Notes: generated from the letters alone by a model not told the origin. A DNA stretch of 64,000 nt from Microvirga splendida (GCF_016427565.1 NZ_JAELXT010000022.1:1-64000); one strand, 5' to 3'. Numbered from the stretch's first letter, positions 19,544 to 28,212 are shown. Program-made: numbers and translations.

Positions 19544-20106
19544 CGATCCTGGCGCGACTCAAGACGGAGACCCGGGCGGCGCACGACCGCATCGAGGCGG
19601 CGATGGATCTCGACCGCCGGATCGCCTCGCGTGAGGGCTACCGGGATCTGCTGGTCCGCTTCTACGGGTTCCACAGGGCCTGGGAGGAGACGGCTGCCGG
19701 CCAAGCGCCCGACCGAAGCTTCTTCGAGCGGCGTCGCAAGACGCAGCTTCTGGCCAGGGATCTCGAGGCCCTAGGACTAAAATCGGAAGACATCATCCGT
19801 TTGCCACAATGCCGGCCTCTGATGCCGCTCCCGGTGCCGGAGGCGGTGCTGGGGAGCATGTATGTGGTCGAGGGATCCACGCTCGGCGGCGCCGTCATCG
19901 CGCGCGATGTGGAGCGCCGGCTCGGACTCGACGCGGAGACGGGCTGCGCCTATTTCCGCAGTTACGGACGTGATATTGCGGCCATGTGGAAGCTGTTCGG
20001 CGCGGTGCTTCTGGAAGCGTCCTCGCCGGAGGCCGACGACGTGATCGTCGAGTCCGCGCAGAAGACCTTCGATGTGATGCATGATTGGCTGTGCGAGACC
20101 CCATGA
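19540..20106 (+). CDS. bphO: Biliverdin-producing heme oxygenase (BphO type)
   Basis: 188 residues. Opens heme to biliverdin IXalpha, CO and iron; biliverdin is the chromophore of the bacteriophytochrome encoded next. The N-terminal TRAAHDRIEAAMDL carries the likely proximal heme ligand H15, and the distal-helix glycine region is in VLGSMYVVEGSTLGGAVIAR. The length fits BphO enzymes. The ATG overlaps the stop of the upstream permease (ATGA), and its own stop overlaps the phytochrome start (ATGA at 20103-20106). An electron donor is not encoded nearby. Confidence 0.92.
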   Translation: MTILARLKTETRAAHDRIEAAMDLDRRIASREGYRDLLVRFYGFHRAWEETAAGQAPDRSFFERRRKTQLLARDLEALGLKSEDIIRLPQCRPLMPLPVPEAVLGSMYVVEGSTLGGAVIARDVERRLGLDAETGCAYFRSYGRDIAAMWKLFGAVLLEASSPEADDVIVESAQKTFDVMHDWLCETP

Positions 20107-22352
20107 CCCTGCAGACGCCGCAAGATATCGATCTCACCGCCTGCGACAGGGAACCGATCCACATCCCGGGCAGCATCCAGCCGCACGGGATCCTGCTGGC
20201 GGTGCGGCTTTCCGACCGGACGCTGGCCTATGCCAGCGCCAACATCGCCGAGATCTTCGGGCTCGATCCCGCGGGCGCCCTGGGCCGGCCTTTCGCCGAC
20301 ATCCTGCCGAATCTCAGCCGGGAGTTCGAGGCGCCGCTCGCCGATCCGCCCCAGGCCGGAACCACGCGCACCCTGCGCACGATCGAGGTTCAAACTGCAG
20401 GGGGTCTGCGCGCCTACGAGGCCGTGATCTCCCGTTCGGGCGAATGCGCCGTCCTTGAACTCGAGGAAACGCCCCTGGGGGCCTTGTCGAGCCTCGATTC
20501 GCTCTATCCCACCCTGCGCCGTTTCGTGGAGCAGCTGCAGGGCGCCTCCAGCGTCGACGTCCTGTGCGGTCTCGCCGCGCAGGACGTGCGCCGCATGACC
20601 GGGTTCGACCGGGTGCTGGTCTATCGCTTCGACGAGCACTGGAACGGCACCGTCATCGCCGAGGACCGCAACGAGGTCCTGCCGTCCTATCTCGACCTGC
20701 GCTTCCCGGCCTCCGACATTCCGGCCCAGGCGCGGGAGCTCTATCGGCGCAACCGCCTGCGCATCATCTCGGATGCCAACTACACGCCCGTCCCGATCCA
20801 GTCGCGGAACCCTGAGCCGCTCGACCTGAGCGACTCGGTGCTGCGCAGCGTCTCGCCGGTGCATCTCGAATACATGCGCAACATGGGCACGCTCGCCTCC
20901 ATGTCGATCTCGATCCTGCGCGACGGAAGGCTGTGGGGCCTGATCTCCTGCCACAACAAGGAGCCGAAGCGGGTTTCGCTCCAGGTGCGCAACGCCTGCG
21001 ACTTCCTCACCCAGATCTTCTCGCTCCAGCTCGAGGCGCGGGAGAACACGACGCTCGCCGAAAACCGGGTGCGCCTCGGCGCCGTGCAGACGCGGCTTCT
21101 CGCCCACATGGCGGCGGAGGATCATTTCATCGCCGGCCTCGTGAACCACCCGGACGACCTCCTGCTGCTCGCCGGAGCGCAGGGCGCGGCCGTGATCACG
21201 CCGGACCATTGCTGGCTCATGGGCCAGACCCCCGGCGAGGACGCGGTCAGGGCCCTGTTCACCTGGCTCTCGCAGCACACCCAGGAGGATGTCTTCGCCA
21301 CCGACCGCCTGTCCCAGGTCTATCCGGCCGCGGGCGCCTATGCGGACCGGGCCGGCGGCGTCCTGTCGATCTCGATCTCGAAGGCGCATTCGAGCTACGT
21401 GCTGTGGTTCCGCCCCGAGGTGGTGCAGACCGTCAAATGGGGAGGCAACCCGCAGAAGCCCGTGCAGGAGGAGGCCGGCACCTCGCGGCTCCACCCCCGC
21501 CGCTCCTTCGAGATCTGGAAGGAGACCGTGCGCGAGCGGTCGCTGCCCTGGGACCGGAGCGAGATCGAGGCGGTGGGGGAGCTGCGCAACGCCATCGTGG
21601 GCATCGTGCTGCGCCGGGCCGAGGAGCTGGCGGCGATCTCCGACGAGCTGCGCCGCTCCAACAAGGAGCTGGAGGCCTTCTCCTACTCGGTCTCGCACGA
21701 TCTGCGCGCCCCGTTCCGGCACATCGTGGGCTTTTCCGAGCTGCTGAAGAAGCAGGAATGGAACGACCTGTCCGACAAGGGCAAGCGCTACATCGACACC
21801 ATCATCGAGTCGGCCTACACGGCCGGAACCCTAGTGGACAACTTGCTGCGGTTTTCGCAGATGGGCCGCACGGCCCTCAAGCCCCGGCGGATCGACATGG
21901 ATCTCCTGATCGACGAGATCCGGCAGCAGCTTTCCGTTCATACGGGCGAGCGCCGGATCGAGTGGGTGGTCGGCGACCTGCCCGAGGTGACGGCGGATCC
22001 GGTGCTGATCCGCCTGGTGTTCGAGAACCTTCTCGACAATGCCGTCAAATACACCCGCCCCCGGGAGAGGGCCCGCATCGAGATCGGCTCCACGCGCAAC
22101 GATGGGGAGACGGTGTTTTTCGTGCGGGACAACGGCGTCGGATTCGATATGAAGTACATCGACAAGCTCTTCGGCGTCTTCCAGCGGCTGCACCGGATGG
22201 AGGATTTCGAGGGAACCGGCATCGGGCTGGCCAACGTGCGCCGCATCGTCGAAAGACATGGCGGACGGGCCTGGGCCGAAGGCGCGCTCAACAAGGGCGC
22301 GACCTTCTCCATTGCCCTGCCGGATCACACCATGACTGAAGGAGCGGCGTGA
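20103..22352 (+). CDS. bphP: Bacteriophytochrome sensor histidine kinase
   Basis: 749-residue red/far-red photoreceptor kinase. Domains are PAS (about 15-120) with chromophore-attaching C14, GAF (about 140-310) with PASDIP at 202-207 (D205) plus H255 and H283, PHY (about 320-495) with the tongue motif PRRSFE at 465-470, and then a HisKA domain with phosphoacceptor H532 (SHDLRAPFRH) and an HATPase domain. C14 lies before the PAS domain, as in biliverdin-binding rather than phycocyanobilin-binding phytochromes. It overlaps bphO by ATGA and is followed without a gap by an Rcp1-like response regulator, the likely phosphorylation target. Confidence 0.96.
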   Translation: MTLQTPQDIDLTACDREPIHIPGSIQPHGILLAVRLSDRTLAYASANIAEIFGLDPAGALGRPFADILPNLSREFEAPLADPPQAGTTRTLRTIEVQTAGGLRAYEAVISRSGECAVLELEETPLGALSSLDSLYPTLRRFVEQLQGASSVDVLCGLAAQDVRRMTGFDRVLVYRFDEHWNGTVIAEDRNEVLPSYLDLRFPASDIPAQARELYRRNRLRIISDANYTPVPIQSRNPEPLDLSDSVLRSVSPVHLEYMRNMGTLASMSISILRDGRLWGLISCHNKEPKRVSLQVRNACDFLTQIFSLQLEARENTTLAENRVRLGAVQTRLLAHMAAEDHFIAGLVNHPDDLLLLAGAQGAAVITPDHCWLMGQTPGEDAVRALFTWLSQHTQEDVFATDRLSQVYPAAGAYADRAGGVLSISISKAHSSYVLWFRPEVVQTVKWGGNPQKPVQEEAGTSRLHPRRSFEIWKETVRERSLPWDRSEIEAVGELRNAIVGIVLRRAEELAAISDELRRSNKELEAFSYSVSHDLRAPFRHIVGFSELLKKQEWNDLSDKGKRYIDTIIESAYTAGTLVDNLLRFSQMGRTALKPRRIDMDLLIDEIRQQLSVHTGERRIEWVVGDLPEVTADPVLIRLVFENLLDNAVKYTRPRERARIEIGSTRNDGETVFFVRDNGVGFDMKYIDKLFGVFQRLHRMEDFEGTGIGLANVRRIVERHGGRAWAEGALNKGATFSIALPDHTMTEGAA

Positions 22353-22802
22353 ATGCCGGAACTGAAACCGATCCTGCTGGTTGAGGACAACCCGAAGGAT
22401 CTCGAACTGACCCTGGCGGCTCTCGATCAGAGCCAGCTCGCCAACGAAGTCGTCGTGGTCCGCGACGGCGCGGAGGCGCTCGACTTTCTCTATCGCCGCG
22501 GCCCGCACGAGAGCCGCAACACCAGCGACCCCGCCGTGGTCCTGCTCGACCTCAAGCTGCCGAAGGTCGACGGGCTGGAGGTGCTGGAGAAGGTGAAGTC
22601 CGATCCGCATCTCAGGCAGACGCCGGTGGTGATGCTCACCTCCTCGCGGGAGGAAAGCGACCTCGTGCGCAGCTACGAGCTCGGGGTGAACGCCTTCGTG
22701 GTGAAGCCGGTGGGCTTCCGCGAGTTCTTCGACGCGATCCAGGACCTTGGCGTGTTCTGGGCCATCCTCAACGAACCGCCGCCGCGGCGCAACGGAGAGT
22801 AA
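22353..22802 (+). CDS. Rcp1-like single-domain response regulator (phytochrome partner)
   Basis: 149-residue receiver without output domain. The acidic pair is in VEDNPKD (about 10-16), the phosphoacceptor is D66 in LLDLKLPKVDG, the switch is T96 and the lysine is K118 (VVKPVGF). The relaxed spacing between the second strand and D66 (FLYRRGPHESRNTSD) is typical of Rcp1-type regulators paired with phytochromes. The ATG at 22353 follows the phytochrome TGA with no intervening base. It probably receives phosphate from H532 of the phytochrome and may pass it to, or compete with, the kinases downstream. Confidence 0.92.
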   Translation: MPELKPILLVEDNPKDLELTLAALDQSQLANEVVVVRDGAEALDFLYRRGPHESRNTSDPAVVLLDLKLPKVDGLEVLEKVKSDPHLRQTPVVMLTSSREESDLVRSYELGVNAFVVKPVGFREFFDAIQDLGVFWAILNEPPPRRNGE

Positions 22803-22810
22803 CGCGACCG

Positions 22811-23860
22811 ATGAGCCTGCAGGCCCGTCCCCCGTCCGGCCCGATGCTGCGCATCCTCCTCCTGGAGGACAGCGTGCTCGATGCTGAGCTGGTGACGGAA
22901 GCCCTGGCCTCCGCCGACCTCGCCGCCGCGATGGAGCGCGTCGACACCGCGGCGGATTTCACCCGGGCGGTGCAGGAGGGGCGCTGGGACATCATCCTGG
23001 CCGATTACAGGCTTCCCGCCTTCGACGGCTTGAGCGCGCTCGAGATCGCGCAGGCGCGGGCTCCCGGCACCCCCTTCGTGTTCGTGTCGGGTGCGCTCGG
23101 CGAGGAGGTGGCGGTCGAAGCGCTCAAGCGCGGCGCCACGGACTACGTGCTCAAGCACAGCCTCGACCGGCTTCCGGGCACCGTTCTGCGGGCGCTTGCG
23201 GAGGCCCACGAACGGACGGAAAAGCGCCACGCGCAGGACGCCCTCCAGACGCTGCTCGAGCAGCAGACGGCGCTTCTGCACGAGCTCGACCACCGGGTGA
23301 AGAACAACCTCCAGCTCCTCCTGTCCCTGATCGGCATCGAGATCCGCCAGGCCGAGGGGGGGCCGGTGCGGGAGGTGCTGGGGCGCATGAGGGAGCGGCT
23401 GCAGGCGCTCGCTGCGGCGCACCGGGATCTCTACGACGGCAAGGGCTCCGCGCGCTTCGATGCGTCCAGCTTCGCCAAGGGGCTCTGCCAGGAGCTCACG
23501 TCGGGGCTTTCCGACGTGAGGATCGTGCCAGAATTCGAGGTCGAGAACGTGGAGGTGGAGGCCGCCAAGGCGGCGCCCATCGCGCTCCTGTTCAACGAGA
23601 TCGTCGTCAACGCCCTCACCCATGCCTACAGGGAGCGCCACGGCAAGCTGAAGCTCACCCTGCGCATCAGGGACGGGATTCTGCTGTTCCAGCTCTCGGA
23701 TGACGCCTTCAGCCCGCAGGAGAAGGAGACGGCGCAGAACAGCGCGTCCGGCACGGTCCTGAAGGCTCTCTCGCGCCAGCTCGACGCCCGGGTGGAGTGG
23801 CCGCCGGACGAGCCGGCGACCCTCGTGCGCGTCACCATGCCGGCGCAGGACGTGAGCTAG
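22811..23860 (+). CDS. Receiver-HisKA_2 hybrid histidine kinase
   Basis: 349 residues, cytoplasmic. An N-terminal receiver (about 13-130; acidic LLLEDSVLDAE, phosphoacceptor D65 in LADYRLPAFDG, K in YVLKHS) is joined by a coiled linker (about 130-155) to a HisKA_2 dimerisation/phosphoacceptor domain with H161 in LDHRVKNNLQLLLSLI. An HATPase domain follows (FNEIVVNALTHAY). A receiver placed before a HisKA_2 kinase suggests kinase activity set by upstream phosphorylation, plausibly from the phytochrome. It starts 8 bases after the single-domain regulator and ends 3 bases before the next kinase. Confidence 0.9.
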   Translation: MSLQARPPSGPMLRILLLEDSVLDAELVTEALASADLAAAMERVDTAADFTRAVQEGRWDIILADYRLPAFDGLSALEIAQARAPGTPFVFVSGALGEEVAVEALKRGATDYVLKHSLDRLPGTVLRALAEAHERTEKRHAQDALQTLLEQQTALLHELDHRVKNNLQLLLSLIGIEIRQAEGGPVREVLGRMRERLQALAAAHRDLYDGKGSARFDASSFAKGLCQELTSGLSDVRIVPEFEVENVEVEAAKAAPIALLFNEIVVNALTHAYRERHGKLKLTLRIRDGILLFQLSDDAFSPQEKETAQNSASGTVLKALSRQLDARVEWPPDEPATLVRVTMPAQDVS

Positions 23861-23863
23861 CCG

Positions 23864-26011
23864 ATGGTGCGGGAATCCAAGCCTGGAACGAGCGCTGCAA
23901 ACACGGCCGGGGATCTCCCCGGAAGAGCCAGGGTATCGCTGCGGCAGGTCCTGTGGGGGCTGGTGCTCGCCATCTCGCTGCCGATTATCCTGGTGGCGGC
24001 AGGAGGCTTCTACTCGGGCTACAAGGCCGAGCAGCAGGCCATCGATCAGCGCATGCAGGAAACCGCCCGCGCCTTGAGCCTGCTGCTGGATCGGGAGATC
24101 GACAAGTCGGTGCTGGCGATGCGGGTCCTGTCCCAGTCGCCGACCCTTGCCAGCGGCGACTACGAAGCCTTCTATAGACGGGTGCAGGACGTCCGCCTCG
24201 CGGATCCTTCCTGGATCGCCCTGTTCGAGCCGGACGGCCGGACCTTGTTCAACACCCGCGTGCCCTACGGCGTCCGCCTGCCGGACAGCAACCGGCTGGA
24301 CGTTCTCCGGCAGGTTCGGGAAACCCGCGAGCCCCATGTGTCGAATCTCTACGCGGGCTCTCTGACCGGACAGCGCCTGATCACCATCGACGTCCCGGTC
24401 ATCCTCGACGAGAGGGTGGCCTATATCCTGTCGCTCGCCCTGAGCCCCGACGTGTTCCAGGGCATCATCCGCGATCAGAGGATCGTCGATGGCTGGAACG
24501 CCGCCGTGCTCGACCGCAGCCGGCGCATCGTCGCCCGGTCCCGCGCGCCGGAGCGGTTCGTCGGCGAGCCGGCGAGCCCCAACATTCAGGAGGCCCTCGC
24601 CTCGAAACCTGAAGGGATCGTCCAGAGCGTGACGCTCGACGGCATCGCGGTCCGCACCTATTTCAGCCAGTCGCCGGCCTATGGCTGGTCCTTCGTCATC
24701 AGCATCCCGACCTCTGAGCTGGCGCAGTCGATCCAGCGCTCGCTCTTCTGGCTCATGATCCTCGCCGGAGTTGCATTCGGCGGCCTTATCCTGGCGGCTC
24801 TTCTGGCTCGCGCCATCGCCAGGCCGGTCGATCAGCTCGTTGCCGCCGCCCAGGCGCTCGGACGCCGGGAGGAGGTCGCCGGACCCGGCACCACGCAGGT
24901 TCTGGAGTTCGACACGATCAGGACGGCGCTGGCAGAAGCCTCCTCCGACATCCGCAGGCACGAGCGCGACCGGGAGGATGTTCTCGCGCAGATGGCCGAA
25001 AGCGAGGCCCGCCTGCGCCTGGCGCTCAATGCCGGGTATTTCGGCTCCTGGGAGTTCACCCCGGAGACGGGCTCCTTCGTCACCTCCGCCACCTGCCGGG
25101 CCAATTTCGGCCGTGGCCGCGACGAGCCGTTCACTTATGCGGACCTGATCGAATCCATCCATCCCGACGACCGCGCCATGCAGGCCGAGGCCGTGGCGCA
25201 GGCCGTTGCGACCAACACGGATCTTCATGTGGAATATCGCGCGATCTGGCCCGACGGGAGCGAGCACTGGATCCGTGTCAGCGGTCGCACGCGGGTTGGA
25301 GCAAACGGCCAGTTGTCCATGGTCGGCGTCTCGCAGGAGATCACGGAGCGCAAGCTCGCCGACGAACGGCAGGGGCTTCTGCTGCGCGAGCTGAATCACC
25401 GCGTGAAGAACACGCTGGCGACCGTTCAGTCGGTGGCCTCGCTCACCCGCCGTTCGGCCCAGAACACGGATCCGGCCGCCTGGAACGCCTTCATGGATCG
25501 CCTGCACGGGCTCGCCAAAACCCACGATCTCCTGACCACCACCCATTGGCAGGGCGCACTTCTGGAGGACGTGCTGAAGAACGAGCTCGATCCCTACCAG
25601 GACGGCATGCGTCAGCGCATTCGCCTGCGGGGGCCGAGGATCAACCTCCAGCCGGGCGCCGTGCTGGCCTTGGGCCTCGCCATCCACGAGATGGCGACGA
25701 ACGCCGTCAAGTACGGCAGCCTCTCGGTCCCGAATGGAAAGGTTCATGTGATGTGGGCCGTCACGTCCGGCACTGCTCCGCCCACCCTGCTGGTCGAGTG
25801 GGTGGAAAGCGGCGGTCCGATTGTAAAGACGCCGGAGCGCCAGGGTTTCGGAACCAAGCTCATCCAGCGCGGCCTGGCGCAGCAGCTCGGGGGCGAGATC
25901 AAGCTCGATTTCGCCCCATCGGGCGTCCGCTGCGTGATCACCTTCCCGATCGACACCATGGTCGCCGACGGCGACGAGGCCGACGACACCCGACAGCGCT
26001 ACGCGTCCTGA
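23864..26011 (+). CDS. Membrane sensor histidine kinase of the HWE family with PAS domain
   Basis: 715 residues. A membrane helix at about 28-50 is followed by a periplasmic Cache-like sensor (about 55-285), a second helix at about 292-316, and then a HAMP-like linker (ARPVDQL). A PAS fold with PAC motif (about 380-500) leads to an HWE kinase domain. That domain has H512 in LNHRVKNTLATVQSV, the N-box HEMATNAVKYGSLS, and WVESGGP containing the W-E that names the family. HWE kinases in this order often feed the PhyR general stress response, but no PhyR/NepR/EcfG gene is in the window. It is the last gene of the run, 3 bases after the hybrid kinase. Confidence 0.9.
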   Translation: MVRESKPGTSAANTAGDLPGRARVSLRQVLWGLVLAISLPIILVAAGGFYSGYKAEQQAIDQRMQETARALSLLLDREIDKSVLAMRVLSQSPTLASGDYEAFYRRVQDVRLADPSWIALFEPDGRTLFNTRVPYGVRLPDSNRLDVLRQVRETREPHVSNLYAGSLTGQRLITIDVPVILDERVAYILSLALSPDVFQGIIRDQRIVDGWNAAVLDRSRRIVARSRAPERFVGEPASPNIQEALASKPEGIVQSVTLDGIAVRTYFSQSPAYGWSFVISIPTSELAQSIQRSLFWLMILAGVAFGGLILAALLARAIARPVDQLVAAAQALGRREEVAGPGTTQVLEFDTIRTALAEASSDIRRHERDREDVLAQMAESEARLRLALNAGYFGSWEFTPETGSFVTSATCRANFGRGRDEPFTYADLIESIHPDDRAMQAEAVAQAVATNTDLHVEYRAIWPDGSEHWIRVSGRTRVGANGQLSMVGVSQEITERKLADERQGLLLRELNHRVKNTLATVQSVASLTRRSAQNTDPAAWNAFMDRLHGLAKTHDLLTTTHWQGALLEDVLKNELDPYQDGMRQRIRLRGPRINLQPGAVLALGLAIHEMATNAVKYGSLSVPNGKVHVMWAVTSGTAPPTLLVEWVESGGPIVKTPERQGFGTKLIQRGLAQQLGGEIKLDFAPSGVRCVITFPIDTMVADGDEADDTRQRYAS

Positions 26012-26048
26012 GGCGGCATCGTCCGCTGTGCACCGGAGGTTCGCCTGA

Positions 26049-26086
26049 GCGAAAACCGGGTCCACTTTTGCGCATGATGCTCTAAG
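26049..26086. repeat. Short interspersed repeat typical of Hyphomicrobiales genomes
   Basis: This intergenic segment resembles a short element I know from many Bradyrhizobium, Methylobacterium and related genomes. Its core contains GAAAACCGGGTCCACTTTTG followed by CGCATGATGCTCTA. It sits between the last kinase gene and the amidase. Recognition is from memory of the family; only one clear copy is visible here. Confidence 0.5.
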
Positions 26087-26118
26087 CTGGACAGCCCCGC
26101 CTTTCACCCGGTGCTTCC

Positions 26119-27411
26119 ATGACGACCATTCGCGACAAGCTCGAAACCATCCTGGAGCGTCTCGACGCGCGGGCCGCCGACGAGCGGGTGTTCGTGCGTC
26201 TCTACCGGGAGGCGGCTCGCGCGGCTGCCGACGCGGCCGATGCAAGACAGCGTGCGGGCGTTTCCTTAGGCCCGCTCGATGGAAGGATCGTGTCGATCAA
26301 GGATCTGTTCGACGTGGCGGGAGAGACCACGCTCGCGGGCTCCATCGCCCTGCGGGACAATCCTCCGGCGACCGGGGATGCCGTTATCGTGCGACGCCTG
26401 CGCCAGGCCGGTGCCGTCATCCTGGGTAAGACCAACATGGTGGAGTTCGCCTATTCGGGGCTCGGGCTCAACCCGCATTACGGCACGCCGGGGAATGCGG
26501 CCGACCCCTTGCGCATTCCGGGCGGCTCGTCCTCGGGCGCCGGGGTCACCGTGGCGGAAGGCACGAGCGAGATCTCCATCGGCAGCGACACGGGCGGGTC
26601 GGTGCGCATTCCGGCGGCGCTCAACGGCGTGGTCGGTTTCAAGCCGACCGCGCATCGCGTTCCGTTGGATGGAGCGTTCCCGCTCTCGCCCAGCCTCGAT
26701 TCCATCGGGCCGCTCGCATTGTCGGTTCAGGACTGCGCCGTCACGGACGCCGTCATGGCCGGCGATGAGCCTTGGACAGTGAATTCCCGCTCCCTGGCAG
26801 GGCTGCGGATCGGCATTCCGCGCGGGCGCCTGTTCTCGGACACGGAGCCCATGGTGGAGCAGGCCTTCGAGGCGGTCCTGGGCCGCCTGTCGCGGGCCGG
26901 AGCGGCCATTGCCGACCACGGCATCGAGGATCTGCTCACGGCCATGGCGGAGACCACCGCCGCGGCCTCGATCGCTTCCATCGAAGCCTCCGAGGTTCAC
27001 GCGGACTGGCTGGAGACGAAAGCGGCGGATATCGATCCGCGCGTGCGGTGGTCCATCGCCCGCAGCGGCACCGTGCCGTCGCCGGTCTATATCCGCATGA
27101 TCCGCCAGCGTGCGGCCCTGGCCGCAGCCATGGACGAGCGGCTGTCTTCCGTCGACGTGCTGGCGCTGCCCACGACGGCGATCACCGCGCCCCTCATCGC
27201 GCCGCTCGAGGCGGACGACAGGCTCTACAACAAGACGGACTGGCACATCCTGCGCAATCCGATGTTCTGCAACCAGTTCGACCTCACGGCCATCTCGCTG
27301 CCCGTGGCCGGCTGCGAGCGCCCGGTGGGCTTCATGCTGGTGGCGCGCCACGGGCAGGATCGCCGGCTGCTGGAGATCGCAGCCGGGGTGGAACGCGCCC
27401 TGGCAGGCTGA
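26119..27411 (+). CDS. Amidase (amidase-signature family)
   Basis: 430-residue hydrolase of carboxamide bonds. The Ser-cisSer-Lys triad is readable: K61 in SIKDLFDVAGETT, S137 in PGGSSSGAG, and nucleophile S161 in SDTGGSVRIPA. The 24-residue spacing from S137 to S161 is as expected. The length is that of simple amidases rather than GatA (about 480-490), and no gatB/gatC is nearby, so a role in tRNA amidation is unlikely. The natural substrate is unknown. Confidence 0.92.
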   Translation: MTTIRDKLETILERLDARAADERVFVRLYREAARAAADAADARQRAGVSLGPLDGRIVSIKDLFDVAGETTLAGSIALRDNPPATGDAVIVRRLRQAGAVILGKTNMVEFAYSGLGLNPHYGTPGNAADPLRIPGGSSSGAGVTVAEGTSEISIGSDTGGSVRIPAALNGVVGFKPTAHRVPLDGAFPLSPSLDSIGPLALSVQDCAVTDAVMAGDEPWTVNSRSLAGLRIGIPRGRLFSDTEPMVEQAFEAVLGRLSRAGAAIADHGIEDLLTAMAETTAAASIASIEASEVHADWLETKAADIDPRVRWSIARSGTVPSPVYIRMIRQRAALAAAMDERLSSVDVLALPTTAITAPLIAPLEADDRLYNKTDWHILRNPMFCNQFDLTAISLPVAGCERPVGFMLVARHGQDRRLLEIAAGVERALAG

Positions 27412-27554
27412 CCCGGGCGCACGGACGTCAGGCCTGTGCGGATCGAGAAAGATCGCGTAGATCGAGGGCCGCCGGCACCGATCGTGCCAACAGGCGTTGG
27501 ATCCAGTCGGCAAGCCCTGGAACCTGTCGGCAAGATCTGGAGAACCCGATCCGC

Positions 27555-27944
27555 ATGATGCGCCAACTCTATCTCTGTCTGGGATATGGCAGCCTTGCTC
27601 TCGGGGTGATCGGGATCTTTCTGCCCGTCCTGCCGACGACGCCCTTCGTTCTCCTGGCCGTCTGGTTCTTCGCCCGGTCGAATCCGGCCCTGGCCGAGCG
27701 GCTCTACAGCCATCCCCGCTTCGGGCCGCTGCTGACCGCATGGCGCGACCAGAAGGCCATTCCGCGGCGCGCCAAGATCTATGCCCTGGCCATGCTGGCC
27801 GTCTCCTACGGTCTCGTCCTGTGGCTGACGGAGATCGCCGCCCTGCCGGTCGTTCTCGCCGTCGTCATGGGAAGCGTGGCGCTCTACATCGCCACACGTC
27901 CGGCGCCCCGCGACGGGGCGGAGAGCCGGCTCCCCGACGCCTGA
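27555..27944 (+). CDS. YbaN family (DUF454) inner-membrane protein
   Basis: 129 residues. It opens with LCLGYGSLALGVIGIFLPVLPTTPF (partial, about residues 6-30), the family hallmark, followed by ARSNPALAERLYSHPRFGP and WRDQKAIPRRAK, and two further membrane helices near residues 75-115. The function of DUF454 proteins is not established. Two adjacent ATGs (27555, 27558) could start it. It stands alone, 143 bases after the amidase. Confidence 0.88.
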   Translation: MMRQLYLCLGYGSLALGVIGIFLPVLPTTPFVLLAVWFFARSNPALAERLYSHPRFGPLLTAWRDQKAIPRRAKIYALAMLAVSYGLVLWLTEIAALPVVLAVVMGSVALYIATRPAPRDGAESRLPDA

Positions 27945-28065
27945 GACGATCGGATCGGAGACTTCTCGTGTCTCGGGCTCTCTCTTGTCACGTTTGGCCA
28001 AGGTTGCGCCATGCTGCGGACATGGTTCGCGTTAGGCTGCTGATGTCTGAACGAGGAGGGATGTC

Positions 28066-28182
28066 GTGCGCAGTCTCAGCCTGTCGGTTTTCCTGCTTGC
28101 CTCGGCCGCAATGGTCGCGCCGCTTCTGATCGCCATGGCTTACGGAGCCAGCATCGTGACATCGGCCCTGATGTTTCCTTAA
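28066..28182 (+). CDS. Small hydrophobic protein (38 residues)
   Basis: A 38-residue frame starting with GTG (VRSLSLSVFLLASAAMV at its start), almost entirely hydrophobic, so likely a one-helix membrane peptide or an export signal-like protein. Support comes from a perfect AGGAGG at 28054-28059, six bases before the GTG; the out-of-frame ATG at 28061 is too close to be served by that site. The stop is TAA. I do not recognise the family. It lies between the YbaN-like gene and a convergent membrane protein gene. Confidence 0.5.
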   Translation: MRSLSLSVFLLASAAMVAPLLIAMAYGASIVTSALMFP

Positions 28183-28212
28183 AAAACCTCGCCGGGTGTT
28201 CGCGCGGGCCGT

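Noticed and set aside
22673..26245. Very long open frame on the minus strand (about 1190 residues) opposite the response regulator and kinases
   Set aside because: It mirrors clear, motif-bearing plus-strand genes; its protein is His/Arg/Gly-rich low-information sequence, as expected antisense to GC-rich codons.
26119..27411. GatA subunit of the tRNA amidotransferase
   Set aside because: Too short and without gatB/gatC nearby; fits a general amidase better.
28066..28200. Terminator for the minus-strand gene ending at 28213 (T-run on that strand near 28182)
   Set aside because: The T-run is real, but the flanking bases form only a poor stem with mismatches; not strong enough to list.
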